A DNA stretch of 64,000 bases from positions 199,682-263,681 of the forward strand of contig MDLF01000096.1 of NCBI GenBank assembly GCA_001730095.1. The letters run 5' to 3'. This stretch comes from Rhodobacteraceae bacterium (ex Bugula neritina AB1). Its GTDB lineage: Bacteria > Pseudomonadota > Alphaproteobacteria > Rhodobacterales > Rhodobacteraceae. Numbering within the stretch: the stretch's first letter is position 1; every line of letters begins with the position of its first letter. A model generated the notes under the pieces. It did not search any database and was not told the origin of the DNA. It was given only the letters and a program-made list of their open reading frames with translations. A program made the position numbers and the translations under genes. Shown in pieces: positions 26,346 to 34,392 of this stretch.

Positions 26346-27068
26346 TCACGAAACCGTGTCCCCTTTGCTGGCAGGCGGGATGCGCAAAAGGATGGTGCGG
26401 GAGTGCGAGGCGAACTCGCGCCGGTAGAGCACCGCGAAGGTCACCAGAACTGCGCCGCCCAATGCTGCGGCGCCGGCCAGCCAGGCCACCGCAGCCAATG
26501 CAAAATAGGTTGCGCGCATACCGCGGTTGAAACTGCGCGCGGCGGTGATGCTGATCTCGGCGGCCTGTGCCGCACGCGGATAAGACAGCGCGTCGCCTGG
26601 ATCGTTCGGCACCGCTGCCATCAGCACCGAGCAATAGCCGAACAGCCGGTGGGCCCAGACGTATTTCAGGAACGCATTGGACAGGAACAGCAGAACCACC
26701 AGGATTTTCACCTCCCAGACAAAGGCGGGAGCGCTGTCCTGGATCAGGTCCTGAGCAACCCCCGCCAGCTGCTCTGTATTGCCGATGAGCGCGAGGCCGC
26801 CGCCGATGGCAATCATCGAGGTTGACGCGAAAAAGGCTGTGCCCTGCCGCATATTGCCAATGAGCTGCGCATCAAAGATCCGCGGATCGCGCCCCACCAT
26901 TTGCTTCATCCAGTCGCGCCGGAAATCCGCCATCAGCCAGGACACCGATGGCTTGCCTGCAGGCGGGGTCTCGATCCGCCAACCGATCCACATCCAGGTG
27001 GAAATCAGCAGGGTCAGGGCTGCGAGATCAAAAAGGGAAAACAGGGACAGTCGGTCGAGCCAAATCAT
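26346..27068 (-). CDS. DUF599-family membrane protein
   Basis: A 240-residue protein with four probable membrane helices (LAALTLLISTWMWIGW, TAFFASTSMIAIGGGLALIG, ILVVLLFLSNAFLKYVWAHRLFGYCSVLM, YFALAAVAWLAGAAALGGAVLVTFAVLY). The segment WMKQMVGRDPRIFDAQLIGNMRQGTAFFASTSMIAIGG is the pattern I associate with DUF599. Function unknown. It is divergent from glcD, and the two starts are 80 bases apart. Confidence 0.7.
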   Translation of the reverse strand: MIWLDRLSLFSLFDLAALTLLISTWMWIGWRIETPPAGKPSVSWLMADFRRDWMKQMVGRDPRIFDAQLIGNMRQGTAFFASTSMIAIGGGLALIGNTEQLAGVAQDLIQDSAPAFVWEVKILVVLLFLSNAFLKYVWAHRLFGYCSVLMAAVPNDPGDALSYPRAAQAAEISITAARSFNRGMRATYFALAAVAWLAGAAALGGAVLVTFAVLYRREFASHSRTILLRIPPASKGDTVS

Positions 27069-27097
27069 GGCCTGACCCTAGCGCGGCAAACCGTCTC

Positions 27098-27135
27098 TTG
27101 CCAGATTGGAAAAATTGGTAATATAATTTTACCAA
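27098..27135 (+). promoter_or_regulatory. glcD promoter with overlapping palindromic operator
   Basis: TTGCCA (27098-27103), an 18-base spacer and TATAAT (27122-27127) make a near-consensus promoter for glcDEF. The -10 box lies inside a perfect inverted repeat: TTGGTAA at 27115-27121 and TTACCAA at 27129-27135. Binding there would block the promoter, so a repressor is likely; FadR/GntR-type regulators such as GlcC or LldR use TGGT/ACCA half-sites, but the spacing here differs. Confidence 0.6.
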
Positions 27136-27148
27136 AGAGGAGAGCCTG

Positions 27149-28597
27149 ATGGAGATGCCATCCCCGAATCCTGCCATTCTGGCCCGCAAGTCGGCGCTGG
27201 CTGCACGGCTGCTGGCTGTTCTGCCGTCTGATGCGGTGATTCAGGACGCGGCAGAAACACGCGCTTATGAATGTGATGCGCTCACGGCTTACAGATGCCC
27301 GCCACTGCTGGCGGTGCTGCCGCGCAGCACGCAGGAAGTGTCGGACGTGCTGCGCATCTGCCATGAGGAAGGCGTGCCGGTGGTGCCGCGCGGGGCCGGT
27401 ACCTCGCTGGCGGGCGGGGCGCTGCCGACGGCGGATTGCGTCATTCTGGGCGTGGCGCGGATGAATGAAGTTCTTGAAACCGATTATGAAAACCGTGTCA
27501 TTCGGGTGCAGACCGGACGCACCAATCTGAGTGTTTCCGGCGCCGTGGAGGAAGAGGATTTCTTCTATGCGCCTGACCCGTCCTCGCAGCTGGCCTGTGC
27601 CATTGCTGGCAATATCGCGATGAATTCCGGCGGGGCGCATTGCCTGAAATACGGGGTGACCACAAACAATCTATTGGGCGTGACCATGGTGATGATGGAT
27701 GGCTCTGTGGTGGAGATCGGCGGCGCGCATCTGGATGCAGGCGGTCTGGATCTGCTGGGGATAATCTGCGGCAGCGAAGGGCAGCTGGGGGTGGTGACCG
27801 AGGCCACCCTGCGTATCCTGCGCAAGCCGGAGGGCGCACGCCCGGTGCTGATCGGTTATGACAGCAACGAGGTCGCCGGTGCCTGTGTCAGCGACATCAT
27901 CAAGGCAGGTGTGCTGCCGGTGGCCATTGAATTTATGGACCGCCCTTGTATCCAGGCCTGCGAAGCCTTTGCCAAGGCGGGCTACCCGATGTGCGAGGCG
28001 CTGCTGATCATAGAGGTTGAGGGCAGCGAGGCGGAAATCGAACATCAGCTGGGCCTGATCACGGAGATTGCCCGCGCGCACAACCCGGTCGAGTTGCGCG
28101 AAGCCGGTGATGCGGATGAGGCAGCCCGCATCTGGCTGGGCCGCAAGTCGGCCTTTGGCGCCATGGGACAGATCAACGACTACATGTGCCTGGACGGCAC
28201 CATACCGGTGACCTCATTGCCGTTTGTACTGCGCCGGATCGGCGAGATGAGCAAGGAGTTCGGGCTGGATGTGGCCAATGTCTTTCACGCGGGCGACGGC
28301 AATATGCACCCTTTGATCCTGTTTGATGCCAACAGGCCCGGCGATCTGGAGACCTGCGAGGCCTTTGGGGCGGAGATTCTGAAGCTGTGTGTTGAGGCGG
28401 GTGGCTGTCTGACCGGCGAGCACGGTGTGGGGGTCGAGAAACGTGACCTGATGTTGCATCAGTATGACGCGGCGGACCTGGAGGCCCAGCTGAAGGTCAA
28501 GGATGTGTTTGACCCCAAGTGGCTGTTGAACCCGGCCAAGGTGTTCCCGCTTTCGGTGACAGCGAGCCGCCGTGGCGTAGTGCTGGCTGCAGAGTGA
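27149..28597 (+). CDS. glcD: Glycolate oxidase subunit GlcD (FAD-linked)
   Basis: A 482-residue FAD-linked oxidase that converts glycolate (or D-lactate) to glyoxylate. The FAD-binding PCMH domain shows VPVVPRGAGTSLAGGALP at about residues 73-90 and PDPSSQLACAIAGNIAMNSGG at about 135-155. The C-terminal cap has FHAGDGNMHPLILFD with metal/substrate His residues and GGCLTGEHGVGVEKRDLM. Start after AGAGGAGA. First gene of glcD-glcE-membrane protein-glcF; the complex passes electrons to the quinone pool. Glycolate is a common algal exudate, in line with a marine heterotroph. Confidence 0.93.
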   Translation: MEMPSPNPAILARKSALAARLLAVLPSDAVIQDAAETRAYECDALTAYRCPPLLAVLPRSTQEVSDVLRICHEEGVPVVPRGAGTSLAGGALPTADCVILGVARMNEVLETDYENRVIRVQTGRTNLSVSGAVEEEDFFYAPDPSSQLACAIAGNIAMNSGGAHCLKYGVTTNNLLGVTMVMMDGSVVEIGGAHLDAGGLDLLGIICGSEGQLGVVTEATLRILRKPEGARPVLIGYDSNEVAGACVSDIIKAGVLPVAIEFMDRPCIQACEAFAKAGYPMCEALLIIEVEGSEAEIEHQLGLITEIARAHNPVELREAGDADEAARIWLGRKSAFGAMGQINDYMCLDGTIPVTSLPFVLRRIGEMSKEFGLDVANVFHAGDGNMHPLILFDANRPGDLETCEAFGAEILKLCVEAGGCLTGEHGVGVEKRDLMLHQYDAADLEAQLKVKDVFDPKWLLNPAKVFPLSVTASRRGVVLAAE

Positions 28598-28598
28598 T

Positions 28599-28641
28599 TG
28601 GGGCTTTGCCCCAAACCCCAGAGTATTTCGGGAAAGATGAA
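28599..28641 (+). repeat. Intergenic repeat between glcD and glcE
   Basis: A GGGGC-TTT-GCCCC hairpin (28600-28612) is followed by AACCCCAGAGTATTTCGGGA and AAGATGAAG. It is the same family as the motif at 25931 and, more loosely, 42803 and 54184. Here its 3' end also supplies the ribosome-site region of glcE. Confidence 0.55.
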
Positions 28642-28642
28642 G

Positions 28643-29764
28643 ATGCTGACACCAGGGAACGAGGCCGAGCTGGCCGACATCATTTTGGGTGCACGGGGGC
28701 CGCTGTGCATCCAGGGCGGCGGAACCCGCGGGCTGGGCGTCGGCGGGGCCGTGCTGAGCACCGCCGGGCTGTCGGGGATTGAACTTTATGAACCCGGAGC
28801 GCTGACGCTGGTGGTGAAATCCGGAACGCCGCTGACAGAGGTGGACAAGCTGCTGGCGGCGGAAAACCAGCGACTGGCCTTTGAGCCGATGGACCACCGC
28901 GGGCTGTTGGGCGCCGATGGCGAGCCGACCATTGGCGGGGTGATTGCAGCCAATGTGTCCGGCCCTCGGCGCATTCAGGCCGGCGCGGCCCGCGACCACC
29001 TGCTGGGGGTGCGCTTTGTGGATGGTTCCGGACAGGCCGTTAAGAACGGCGGCCGGGTGATGAAGAATGTGACCGGTTATGATCTGGTAAAGCTGATGTG
29101 CGGCGCCCATGGCACGTTGGGGGTGCTGACGGACGTGTCGCTGAAGGTGCTGCCTGAACCTGAGTGCAGTGGTACGCTGGTCTGGCACGGGCTTGGGTGG
29201 ACGGCAGCTTTGAAAGTGTTTTGCGAGGCTTTGAAATCGCCATACGACGTCACTGGCGCGGGTCGGCTGCCACCGGTGTCCGGTACAAAATCAAAAACAG
29301 TTATTCGGGTGGAGGGGTTTGAAGACTCGGTAAAAGACCGGCTGAAGGCGTTGCGGAAACTCTTTGCAGACTTGAGGCCTGACGAACAGATGATTGAGGC
29401 GGAACGCAACACGCAGGTTTGGCGGTCTTTGCGCGACGCCAAACCGTTTCATGGAACGGCTGGTGATGTGTGGCGGACTTCGGTCAAACCGACGGATATG
29501 GTCAAGGTGACCGGGCAGGGGGAATTCGAGCATGTTGTTGATTGGGGTGGAGGGCTGATCTGGAGCCTGGTGCCGGAGGGGGTGGATTTCCGGCAGAAAC
29601 TGGCAGAGGTGCCCGGCCACGCCACTTTAGTACGCGCGAACGCCGAGACACGGGCCCGATTGGGGGTGTTTCAGCCGCAGCCCGGCCCGCTGGCGGCACT
29701 TTCCGAAAAGCTGCGACGCGGGTTTGATCCTCGGGGCATCCTCAATCCGGGACTGATGGGATAG
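28643..29764 (+). CDS. glcE: Glycolate oxidase subunit GlcE (FAD-binding)
   Basis: A 373-residue FAD-binding PCMH protein, the second flavin-type subunit of glycolate oxidase. Seen are LCIQGGGTRGLGVGG, LTLVVKSGTPLTEVDKLLA, and VKNGGRVMKNVTGYDLVKLMCGAHGTLGVLTDVSLKVLP. I take the ATG at 28643 (MLTPGNEAELADII) because GlcE proteins usually start this way; an in-frame ATG at 28637 is equally near the GAAAG ribosome site. The gene lies three bases before a small membrane-protein gene. Confidence 0.9.
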   Translation: MLTPGNEAELADIILGARGPLCIQGGGTRGLGVGGAVLSTAGLSGIELYEPGALTLVVKSGTPLTEVDKLLAAENQRLAFEPMDHRGLLGADGEPTIGGVIAANVSGPRRIQAGAARDHLLGVRFVDGSGQAVKNGGRVMKNVTGYDLVKLMCGAHGTLGVLTDVSLKVLPEPECSGTLVWHGLGWTAALKVFCEALKSPYDVTGAGRLPPVSGTKSKTVIRVEGFEDSVKDRLKALRKLFADLRPDEQMIEAERNTQVWRSLRDAKPFHGTAGDVWRTSVKPTDMVKVTGQGEFEHVVDWGGGLIWSLVPEGVDFRQKLAEVPGHATLVRANAETRARLGVFQPQPGPLAALSEKLRRGFDPRGILNPGLMG

Positions 29765-29767
29765 GAC

Positions 29768-30136
29768 ATGGACCTTATTGCGCTATTTCTGGCCGGTGTG
29801 CCAGTCTTTGCAGTTTTGGCGCTGGTCCCGCAAGCGCGGGCAGGGGTGTTTCTGGGGCTGGCGGCGGCTGCTGCCATCTGGGCTGCGCATCAGATGCTGC
29901 CGCCCGTGACTGGCAGTGACGCTGCCGGGAATGCCATGGCCAAGGGCTTTCGGGCCTTTCTCTATGCATCTGCAGCCGGGGGCGGGGCCGCTGCCTGTCT
30001 GTTTCATCTGACGCGGATAGCCTGGCCGGCTGTCGGCAGCAGGGGAGCCAGAATATTCCGTTTCGTTTTCTTTCTTGCCGTCAGCATTCCGCTGGGAGCC
30101 GCGCTGCTGGTCTTTTGGGAAGAAGTTCTGAGGTAA
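29768..30136 (+). CDS. Small membrane protein inserted between glcE and glcF
   Basis: A 122-residue hydrophobic protein with three to four probable helices (LIALFLAGVPVFAVLALVP, AGVFLGLAAAAAIWAAHQML, FLYASAAGGGAAACLFHL, IFRFVFFLAVSIPLGAALLVFW). It lies three bases after glcE and four before glcF, so it is part of the operon. A membrane anchor or quinone-side partner of the soluble glycolate oxidase subunits is possible, but that is inference. I do not recognise a named family. Confidence 0.6.
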   Translation: MDLIALFLAGVPVFAVLALVPQARAGVFLGLAAAAAIWAAHQMLPPVTGSDAAGNAMAKGFRAFLYASAAGGGAAACLFHLTRIAWPAVGSRGARIFRFVFFLAVSIPLGAALLVFWEEVLR

Positions 30137-30140
30137 TCTG

Positions 30141-31463
30141 ATGCAAACCACCTTCACAGAAACGCAACTGCAGGACCCGGGTACCAAACGCGCCAACGAG
30201 ATCCTGCGCTCTTGCGTGCATTGCGGGTTCTGCACTGCCACATGTCCGACCTATCAGGTGCTGGGCGATGAACTCGACAGTCCGCGCGGCCGGATCTATC
30301 TGATCAAGGATATGCTGGAAAATGAGCGGGTGCCGGACGCCAAAACCGTCAAGCATATCGACCGCTGCCTCAGTTGCCTTGCCTGCATGACCACCTGTCC
30401 CTCGGGTGTGCATTACATGCATCTGGTGGATCACGCCCGCGCCTATATCGAGAAACACTATGACCGGCCCTGGAGCGACCGTGCCTTGCGCTGGCTCTTG
30501 GCCCGGATCCTGCCGTATCCAACCCGGTTCCGGCTGGCGCTGCTGGGCGCGAAACTGGCGCGGCCCTTCAGGCAGCTGGTGCCTGATGCGCGGCTCAGAG
30601 CGATGTTGGATATGGTGCCCAAATCCATCCCGCCGGTCAGCCGCAATGACGATCCGCAAAGCTTTGCGCCTGCTCAGCCGCAAAAGAAGCGGGTGGCCCT
30701 GATGACTGGCTGTGCGCAGAAGGCACTGAATACGGATATCAATGACGCGACCATCCGCCTGCTGACCCGGCTCGGCTGCGAGGTGGTGGTGGCCAAGGGC
30801 GCAGGCTGTTGCGGGGCGTTGACCCACCACATGGGACGTGAGGCAGAAAGCCATGCGACGGCTGCCAGGAACATCTTCGCCTGGGCGGCAGAGATGGATG
30901 GGCAGGGGCTGGATGCGATTGTCATCAACACGTCCGGCTGTGGCACCACGGTCAAGGACTACGGGCATATGTTCCGCCAGGATCCCCTGGCAGCGGATGC
31001 CGCGCGGGTGTCTGCAATCGCGATGGATATCTCGGAACTGTTGATGCAGCTGGAGCTGCCGGAAGGTGCGGACAATGGGCTGACGGTGGCCTATCATGCG
31101 GCCTGTTCGCTGCAGCACGGCCAGCAGGTCAAGACCCACCCCAAAACCCTGCTGAAACGGGCGGGTTTTAAGGTGGTGGAACCTGCCGACAGCCATCTTT
31201 GCTGCGGGTCTGCCGGTACTTACAACCTGATGCAGCCGGACATCTCTGCCCAGCTGAAGACACGCAAGGTAAAGACACTGGAGGCCAAACAGCCGGATCT
31301 GATTGCTGCGGGCAACATTGGCTGCATGATGCAGATCGGCTCAGGCACCGCCTTACCGATTGTGCATACGGTGGAACTGCTGGACTGGGCCACCGGCGGC
31401 CCGCAGCCGCCTGCACTGACCGCGCCGGGGAAACAGGCGCCGCAGGTGCCGGTACTGCGCTGA
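30141..31463 (+). CDS. glcF: Glycolate oxidase iron-sulfur subunit GlcF
   Basis: A 440-residue subunit with two ferredoxin-like [4Fe-4S] motifs, CVHCGFCTATCPTY (Cys 25, 28, 31, 35) and CLSCLACMTTCPSG (about 76-89). Two CCG domains follow, with GAGCCGALTHHMGREAE and DSHLCCGSAGTYNLMQ, as in heterodisulfide-reductase-like proteins. It carries electrons from the GlcD/GlcE flavins to the respiratory chain. Last gene of the glc operon. Confidence 0.94.
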   Translation: MQTTFTETQLQDPGTKRANEILRSCVHCGFCTATCPTYQVLGDELDSPRGRIYLIKDMLENERVPDAKTVKHIDRCLSCLACMTTCPSGVHYMHLVDHARAYIEKHYDRPWSDRALRWLLARILPYPTRFRLALLGAKLARPFRQLVPDARLRAMLDMVPKSIPPVSRNDDPQSFAPAQPQKKRVALMTGCAQKALNTDINDATIRLLTRLGCEVVVAKGAGCCGALTHHMGREAESHATAARNIFAWAAEMDGQGLDAIVINTSGCGTTVKDYGHMFRQDPLAADAARVSAIAMDISELLMQLELPEGADNGLTVAYHAACSLQHGQQVKTHPKTLLKRAGFKVVEPADSHLCCGSAGTYNLMQPDISAQLKTRKVKTLEAKQPDLIAAGNIGCMMQIGSGTALPIVHTVELLDWATGGPQPPALTAPGKQAPQVPVLR

Positions 31464-31565
31464 GGGTGCGGTCGAAAAGAATTGGGCTGCATTCACCGCA
31501 GGCTTGCCGTAATTTCGCCTGAACAGATCAATAATCTCCCAGCCGGTGGATAACAGGAGACAAAT

Positions 31566-32375
31566 GTGAGGCAGTGGATACTGGCAGCGCTAGCGGCCCT
31601 ATTGCCGGTTGCAGCGATGGCGCAGGACAGCGGTCTTCAGCGCATGGATACGCTGGATGCCGGGCGCCAGTGGGAGGCGGTCGGACGGCTGGATGTGAAC
31701 GGCGAGGGGGTCTGCACCGGCGCCCTGATTGCACCGGATCTGGTGCTGACGGCCGCGCATTGCCTTTACGACAGCCAGACCGGTGAGCAAATCGATCCGG
31801 CAACCATCGAGTTTCTGGCCGGCTGGCGCAACGGGCGCGCCTCGGCTTACCGCAGTGTGCGACGCGCTGTGCAGCATCCGACCTATGTCTATGGCAGCGA
31901 CCTTTCCACGGGCAGGGTGCGCAACGACTTGGCCCTGCTGCAGCTGCAGCGTCCGATCCGTAACACGACAGTCACGCCGTTTGAGACGGATGAGCGCCCG
32001 CGAAAAGGAGCGAAAATCGGTGTTGTCTCTTACGCCCACGATCGCTCCGAAGCACCGTCCCTGCAGGAAGTGTGCGCGGTGATGGCACGTCAGCAAGGGG
32101 TGCTGGTGATGTCATGCGATGTGGATTTCGGCTCTTCCGGTGCGCCTGTATTTTCTTTTGAAGGGGAGGTTCCTCGGATTGTTTCGGTGATTTCGGCCAA
32201 AGCCGAGGTGCGCGGCGAGAGGGTCTCTCTGGGCTCAGCGCTGGCTGAGGAGTTGACTTTGCTGCAGGCGCAGTTGACGGGGGTTGCCACTGGTGGACTG
32301 CTGCCGCCTGGCGTCGGTCGGGTGAAGGTTGGCGAGGGGCGCGGCTCCTCTGGTGCCAAATTCATATCGCAATGA
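31566..32375 (+). CDS. Secreted trypsin-like serine protease (first paralogue)
   Basis: A 269-residue S1-type protease with signal peptide (about 1-19, VAAMA). The catalytic triad is His in LTAAHC, Asp in RNDLALLQL and Ser in CDVDFGSSGAPV. The Ser motif GSSGAP replaces GDSGGP, as in bacterial and V8-like proteases. The GTG at 31566 follows AGGAGA; the ATG just upstream reads straight into TGA. The stop overlaps the next, paralogous protease gene by four bases. Its tail ends in a Gly/Ser/Lys linker and GAKFISQ, similar to the paralogue's GAKFVRAGE. Confidence 0.82.
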   Translation: MRQWILAALAALLPVAAMAQDSGLQRMDTLDAGRQWEAVGRLDVNGEGVCTGALIAPDLVLTAAHCLYDSQTGEQIDPATIEFLAGWRNGRASAYRSVRRAVQHPTYVYGSDLSTGRVRNDLALLQLQRPIRNTTVTPFETDERPRKGAKIGVVSYAHDRSEAPSLQEVCAVMARQQGVLVMSCDVDFGSSGAPVFSFEGEVPRIVSVISAKAEVRGERVSLGSALAEELTLLQAQLTGVATGGLLPPGVGRVKVGEGRGSSGAKFISQ

Positions 32376-33187
32376 CCTGGCGCGCGCTGATACTGGGGCT
32401 CGCGGCCCTGGCCTGTGCCGGAAGTGCTGCGGCCCAGAACACCGGGCTGCGCCGCCTGACAGATCGCGATGACCTGTTCGGCTGGGAGGCCGTCGGGCGG
32501 CTGGAGCTGAACGGTCAGGGCTATTGCACCGGCACGCTGATTGCACCGGAACTGGTGCTGACGGCGGCGCATTGTGTTTACAGCAATGACGGCGGATTGC
32601 GACCGGCAGAGCAGATCAGGTTCCGGGCCGGGCTGCGCGATGGGATCGCGGTTGCCGACCGCCAGGCGCTGCAGATCGCGGCCCACCCCGGCTATGACCC
32701 GCGCCGCCGCCTGAATATGGAAAACATCCGCCATGATGTCGCACTGGTCCGTCTGGCAGAGCCAATTCTCAGCGGTCAGGCGGATGCCTTTGCGTTGCAT
32801 TCAGGCGAGGAGTACGGCGGCGCCATCTCTGTAACCTCCTATGGCAAAGGCCGGGACGAAGCGCTGTCACGCCAGCGCCAGTGCAGCCTGATGAGCGAGT
32901 ACAGAGACGTGCTGATGATTGACTGCAATGTCACTTTCGGTTCCTCCGGGGCGCCTGTGTTTTCGCAAGTGGGCGGGCGCGGGCGGATATTGTCACTGGT
33001 ATCCGGCGGCGGCAGCTATGGCGGCAAGCAAGTGGCCTTTGGCATGAAACTGCCGCAGCGGGTGGCGGAGCTGAAGGCTCAGCTGCGTCGAAATTCGGTG
33101 GCGGCGCCGGACCGGCGGATCAAGCGGATCCGGGCCGGTGGCGGCGGGTCGGCAGGTGGTGCAAAATTTGTGCGCGCAGGTGAGTGA
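32372..33187 (+). CDS. Secreted trypsin-like serine protease (second paralogue)
   Basis: A 271-residue paralogue of the preceding gene. It has a signal peptide (about 1-21, GSAAA), His in LTAAHC, Asp in RHDVALVRL and Ser in CNVTFGSSGAPV. Shared segments such as WEAVGRLELNGQGYCTGTLIAPELVLTAAHCVY show a recent tandem duplication. The C-terminus after the protease domain is a Gly-rich linker (RAGGGGSAGG) and AKFVRAGE. The ATGA overlap implies coupled translation and equal amounts. Periplasmic or secreted; targets unknown. Confidence 0.82.
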   Translation: MTWRALILGLAALACAGSAAAQNTGLRRLTDRDDLFGWEAVGRLELNGQGYCTGTLIAPELVLTAAHCVYSNDGGLRPAEQIRFRAGLRDGIAVADRQALQIAAHPGYDPRRRLNMENIRHDVALVRLAEPILSGQADAFALHSGEEYGGAISVTSYGKGRDEALSRQRQCSLMSEYRDVLMIDCNVTFGSSGAPVFSQVGGRGRILSLVSGGGSYGGKQVAFGMKLPQRVAELKAQLRRNSVAAPDRRIKRIRAGGGGSAGGAKFVRAGE

Positions 33188-33193
33188 TGGCCT

Positions 33194-33221
33194 CTTGAAG
33201 GTGCGTTTCACGTTCTTATCT
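33194..33221 (+). promoter_or_regulatory. Heat-shock (sigma-32, RpoH) promoter of the Hsp20 gene
   Basis: CTTG at 33194-33197, exactly 17 bases, then CTTATCT at 33215-33221. This fits the alphaproteobacterial RpoH consensus (CTTG, N17-18, CYTATNT) at every specified base. It lies about 100 bases before the Hsp20 start. Confidence 0.7.
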
Positions 33222-33319
33222 CAGGACTATCCGGGCTGCCGCTGAATGGGGTCCGGAACACCCAGCCTGTCCCTGCAGGGAAGGCCCCCTGAAATCGCTC
33301 AGTTATGAGGATGAGATAT

Positions 33320-33784
33320 ATGCGTACCTTTGATTTTGCACCGCTGCACCGCGCCACAATCGGTTTTGACCAGATTGCCAGCCTGATGGACCGGGCGCTC
33401 AGCGCTGATGCTGCCCAGCCCAGCTACCCGCCCTACAATATCGAAAAGACCGACGCCGACAGCTACCGTATTTCAATTGCTGTTGCCGGTTTTTCTGACG
33501 AAGATTTGAACGTCGAGGTGCGGGAAAACGCATTGCTCGTTTCCGCACGGAAGGCCGAGGAGGGCGAAACCGGCACCTTCCTGCACCGCGGCATTGCCAC
33601 CCGTGCCTTTGAACGCCGTTTTACACTGGCCGACCATGTCCGGGTGACCGGTGCGGCCCATGAAAACGGCATGTTGCATATCGATCTGCACCGCGAGGTG
33701 CCGGAGGCGCTGAAACCGCGCCGGATCGAAATCTCCTCCTCCCGCTCGAACCGGGCCGAGATCGAGGCCAAAGCGGTCAACTGA
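33320..33784 (+). CDS. Hsp20-family small heat-shock protein (IbpA-like)
   Basis: A 154-residue chaperone. The N-terminus (MRTFDFAPLHRATIGFDQI) is like IbpA/HspB. The alpha-crystallin domain runs from about residue 35 (YPPYNIEKTDADSYRISIAVAGFSDEDL) to about 135, with VEVRENALLVSARK, FLHRGIATRAFERRFTLADHVRVTGAAHENGMLHIDL and KPRRIEI. It holds unfolding proteins for refolding by DnaK/ClpB. I choose the ATG at 33320 after a GAGGATGAG site over two closer upstream ATGs. A perfect RpoH promoter precedes it and a strong terminator follows, so it is monocistronic. Confidence 0.93.
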   Translation: MRTFDFAPLHRATIGFDQIASLMDRALSADAAQPSYPPYNIEKTDADSYRISIAVAGFSDEDLNVEVRENALLVSARKAEEGETGTFLHRGIATRAFERRFTLADHVRVTGAAHENGMLHIDLHREVPEALKPRRIEISSSRSNRAEIEAKAVN

Positions 33785-33813
33785 TCCCCCTCGGCAAGGT
33801 TTGAGTGCACGTG

Positions 33814-33840
33814 CCCCCCGGTTCTGCCGGGGGGTCTTTT
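33814..33840 (+). terminator. Rho-independent terminator of the Hsp20 gene
   Basis: CCCCCCGG (33814-33821) pairs with CCGGGGGG (33827-33834) around TTCTG and is followed by TCTTTTT. Confidence 0.9.
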
Positions 33841-33976
33841 TGTTCCCAAGGGGCGCAGGCAGGAAAGTCTTAGCTTTTTGGCAGCACTATCGGGGTGTTT
33901 TCCGGCATCGGAGCAGGGCTGCCATTGCAGACGCGGACCTGCACCCGAGCCGCCGATGAGTTGCAGGGGCAAGGTT

Positions 33977-34375
33977 ATGAGACCTCAGGATATCCAGTCG
34001 GTTCAGCAAAGTTTTGCAGGAATATTTGCCCGCAAGGCAGATCTGGCTGAGCGGTTTTATGTCCATCTCTACACCCGCCTTCCAGAAGCGCGCCGCCTGT
34101 TTCGGAATGATTTTGTAAAGCAGAAATCGATGCTGACAGCCATGGTGGCGGCCTGTGTCAAAAATCTGGATGACCGGCAAGCGCTGGGGGAACTGGCGAC
34201 GCAGCTTCTTGGAACACATGCGCATCTGGGTCTGGGCGCGCGGGAGACCGAGGCGGCAAAGCGGTCACTGATTGCCGCTTTGCGCGATATTCTGGGGGCG
34301 GATCTGGACCCTGAGACAGAAGCTGCCTGGAGCCGTGCCATCAGCCTGGTGGCAGGCACGATGACACGGCACTAA
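33977..34375 (+). CDS. Single-domain bacterial globin
   Basis: A 132-residue haemoglobin of the flavohaemoglobin/Vitreoscilla type. The B-helix (ERFYVHLYTRLPEARRLF) holds the distal Tyr and the CD Phe region, and the F-helix His is in LLGTHAHLGLG. Length matches a lone globin domain, with no reductase domain attached. It may bind O2 or detoxify NO with a separate reductase. The ATG at 33977 follows AGGGGCAAGG; the upstream frame extension is Cys/Pro-rich and not globin-like. Convergent with gabD. Confidence 0.82.
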   Translation: MRPQDIQSVQQSFAGIFARKADLAERFYVHLYTRLPEARRLFRNDFVKQKSMLTAMVAACVKNLDDRQALGELATQLLGTHAHLGLGARETEAAKRSLIAALRDILGADLDPETEAAWSRAISLVAGTMTRH

Positions 34376-34392
34376 AGGCCAGCCGCGCCGGA

